Below, piece after piece: positions 14,795 to 15,951 of a stretch of DNA of 15,951 bases. Made by a program: the position numbers and the translations under genes. Source of the DNA: an uncultured Spartobacteria bacterium (lineage in GTDB: Bacteria > Verrucomicrobiota > Verrucomicrobiia > Chthoniobacterales > Terrimicrobiaceae). The notes under the pieces were generated by a model. That model had not been told where the DNA came from and searched no databases. It saw nothing but the letters and a program-made list of their open reading frames with translations. How positions within the stretch are numbered: the stretch's first letter is position 1; each line of letters starts with the position of its first letter. The stretch covers positions 1-15,951 of the forward strand of contig CALCJD010000084.1 in NCBI GenBank assembly GCA_937960895.1. Reading direction: 5' to 3'.

Positions 14795-15250
14795 GTGACC
14801 AAGTCCGATTATGAGACCCTGGCGGCCTTTCGCTACGCGTTACGCCGGTTTTTGAATTTCAGCGAGCGGGTGGCGCAGGACCGCGGTCTGCCCGTGCGCC
14901 AGTATCTGGCGCTTCTGGCCATCGAGGGGTTCCCCGGGCGGGATTTTGTTTCGATGGGGGAGTTGGCTGAGCGGCTGCAGATCGCCCCGCACAGTGCGGT
15001 CGGCCTGGTGAACCGCCTCGAGGCGGCGGACTTGGTGAGGCGGGAACCCGCTCCGGAGGATCGGCGCCGGGTGGTGGTTCGTCTGACCCGCCGCGGCCGG
15101 GCCAGGCTGGAGAAACTGGCGTCGGCCCATCACGAGGAACTGCGAACCGTGGGGCCGGTGCTTTCCGGGCTGCTTGCGAAGGTGGCGGCTTCCGCGGAAG
15201 GGGGGCGGTCCCATCCGCCCGCGGAACCGGCGGCTTGCGAAATGTCATGA
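14795..15250 (+). CDS. MarR-family transcriptional regulator
   Basis: This 151-aa protein is a MarR-type winged-helix repressor. The N-terminal helix (4-24, YETLAAFRYALRRFL) begins the dimer region. The winged helix-turn-helix follows: QYLALLAIEGF (36-46), SMGELAERLQIAPHSAVGLV with recognition helix about 64-76, and the wing PEDRRRVVVRLT (87-98) with the DRR motif. GTG at 14795 is chosen because upstream residues in the same frame would be encoded by the promoter and palindrome. MarR proteins usually dissociate from DNA on binding a small ligand or on oxidation. The gene overlaps the DUF488 gene by ATGA, so the two are translationally coupled. The ligand is not predictable from sequence. Confidence 0.9.
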   Translation: MTKSDYETLAAFRYALRRFLNFSERVAQDRGLPVRQYLALLAIEGFPGRDFVSMGELAERLQIAPHSAVGLVNRLEAADLVRREPAPEDRRRVVVRLTRRGRARLEKLASAHHEELRTVGPVLSGLLAKVAASAEGGRSHPPAEPAACEMS

Positions 15251-15720
15251 TGATTCACACCTATCGTTACGGCTCCCCCCGGGTGGAGGGGGAGGGATTG
15301 CGCATTGGAACGGCCCGGTATGTGCCCCGGGGCGTGCGACGCGAAGACTGGCAGACCCGGGGGTATTTCGACATCTGGCTGCCGCTGCTTGCACCCGAAC
15401 CGGAGGCCATCAGGAAGTTCCTGGGCGGAGAGCTGACCTTTGCCGCCTTTTCGCGACAGTACCACCGCCGGATGAAGGTGCCGGAATGCCGTCAGGTCAT
15501 CACGCTTCTGGCGGGGGTCTCGCTCGTCCAACCCCTCAGTCTCGGCTGTTATTGCGAGGACGAATCCCGGTGTCATCGCAGCCTGCTTGCCAAGCTGGTT
15601 CGGGCCGAGGCGCAGAAAATCCGTCCGGGTATCACCGCGGCGTTTTCCCTGCGGGGCGGAGCGGAGCGGTATTTTTCCAGTCCGGTCTGTTACGCCGACG
15701 GCGAGGAGGAACCGTCCTGA
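15247..15720 (+). CDS. DUF488-family protein
   Basis: This 157-aa protein belongs to the DUF488 family. It carries the family's cysteine-rich motif LSLGCYCEDESRCHR (97-111) with C101, C103, C109, H110 and R111, and the N-terminal IGTARYVPRG strand-loop (20-29). The function is unestablished; a marR neighbour is common for this family. ATG 15247 overlaps the marR stop TGA (ATGA), which decides the start over TTG 15235. The MarR palindrome upstream probably controls it. The last 31 nt overlap a convergent minus-strand gene. Confidence 0.88.
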   Translation: MMIHTYRYGSPRVEGEGLRIGTARYVPRGVRREDWQTRGYFDIWLPLLAPEPEAIRKFLGGELTFAAFSRQYHRRMKVPECRQVITLLAGVSLVQPLSLGCYCEDESRCHRSLLAKLVRAEAQKIRPGITAAFSLRGGAERYFSSPVCYADGEEEPS

Positions 15721-15951
15721 GGTTTCGCCGGATTCGGTTGAGGCGGTGAAGGGGCGTGGTCCGGGGGCAGGACGCCCGTCCTGAGAAACTCCCGCACCAC
15801 CCTGGCCGTGGGATCCTCCGGTTTGGCCAGGCTTTGCAGGATGCCGCCGTGCGTGCGTTCGGGAAGGACCTGGAACGAGAGGTGGGGACATTCCGCGACA
15901 CGGCGCATGGCGGCGACGAAGTAGGCGTTTTCCTCCACGCGGGCCGGCCAG
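15690..15951 (-). CDS. alpha/beta hydrolase, C-terminal part (cut by the window edge)
   Basis: Only the last roughly 86 residues lie in the window; the frame is open to the right edge, beginning WPARVEENAYFVAAMRRVAE. It reads as the C-terminal part of an alpha/beta hydrolase: a helix ahead of the last strand, then LPERTHGGI, whose His is likely the catalytic histidine, then VVREFLRTG. The nucleophile and acid lie outside the window. The last about 20 residues are Pro/Ser-rich and probably disordered. A GTG at 15938 could be mistaken for the start but falls inside the domain. The 3' end overlaps the DUF488 gene by 31 nt, tail to tail. Confidence 0.65.
   Translation of the reverse strand, partial: WPARVEENAYFVAAMRRVAECPHLSFQVLPERTHGGILQSLAKPEDPTARVVREFLRTGVLPPDHAPSPPQPNPAKPQDGSSSPSA

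Noticed and set aside
1..15951. CRISPR arrays, tRNA, rRNA, insertion sequences, attachment sites
   Set aside because: No evenly spaced repeats, tRNA-like cloverleaf, transposase or integrase, or terminal repeats were found on reading both strands.

Overview
This is a GC-rich window of about 16 kb with ordinary chromosomal gene content. It holds a response regulator, a RecD2-type helicase, an MgtC/DUF4010 membrane protein, lysine/diaminopimelate and tryptophan genes, and several conserved but unrecognised proteins. The mix (DUF4010 protein, CE2-like secreted esterase, EF-hand lipoprotein, conserved proteins with arginine-rich tails, few Shine-Dalgarno sites) suggests a Gram-negative bacterium of the Verrucomicrobiota. 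That placement is inferred from general gene character; there is no rRNA to prove it. I see no phage, transposon, CRISPR array, tRNA or rRNA.

Layout. 1-3100, minus strand: a NarL/LuxR-type response regulator (71-709) and recD2 (864-3059). 3110-4351, minus: MgtC/DUF4010 membrane protein. 4514-7409, plus: a LOG-family protein with a visible internal duplication, a three-EF-hand lipoprotein and a secreted SGNH/CE2-like esterase. 7410-8416: about 1 kb with no convincing gene, containing an AT-rich island and a chain of inverted repeats. 8495-9871, minus: a conserved 458-aa protein with an arginine-rich N-terminal region, ended by a strong terminator. 10005-10691, plus: an unrecognised 228-aa protein whose stop overlaps that of a secreted 187-aa minus-strand protein (10688-11251). 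11252-11673: non-coding, with GC hairpins. 11674-14209, minus: a compact trpA-dapF-dapA operon. 14286-14687, minus: a small coiled-coil protein with its own terminator. It is divergent from a marR-DUF488 pair (14795-15720, plus) that has a perfect operator-like palindrome in front of it. The right edge cuts a minus-strand alpha/beta hydrolase.

How the genes work together. DapA and DapF act early and late in the diaminopimelate pathway, which feeds lysine and usually peptidoglycan. TrpA is co-transcribed with them, but no trpB is in view. MarR and the DUF488 protein are translationally coupled (ATGA) and probably autoregulated through the palindrome. Most other genes look like independent units. 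The most notable points are: (1) three genes have a near-consensus -10 hexamer exactly 6 nt before the start codon, which predicts leaderless mRNAs; (2) the LOG protein carries a degenerate second copy of its nucleotide-binding half; (3) the trpA-dapF-dapA linkage without trpB; and (4) the structured non-coding kilobase.
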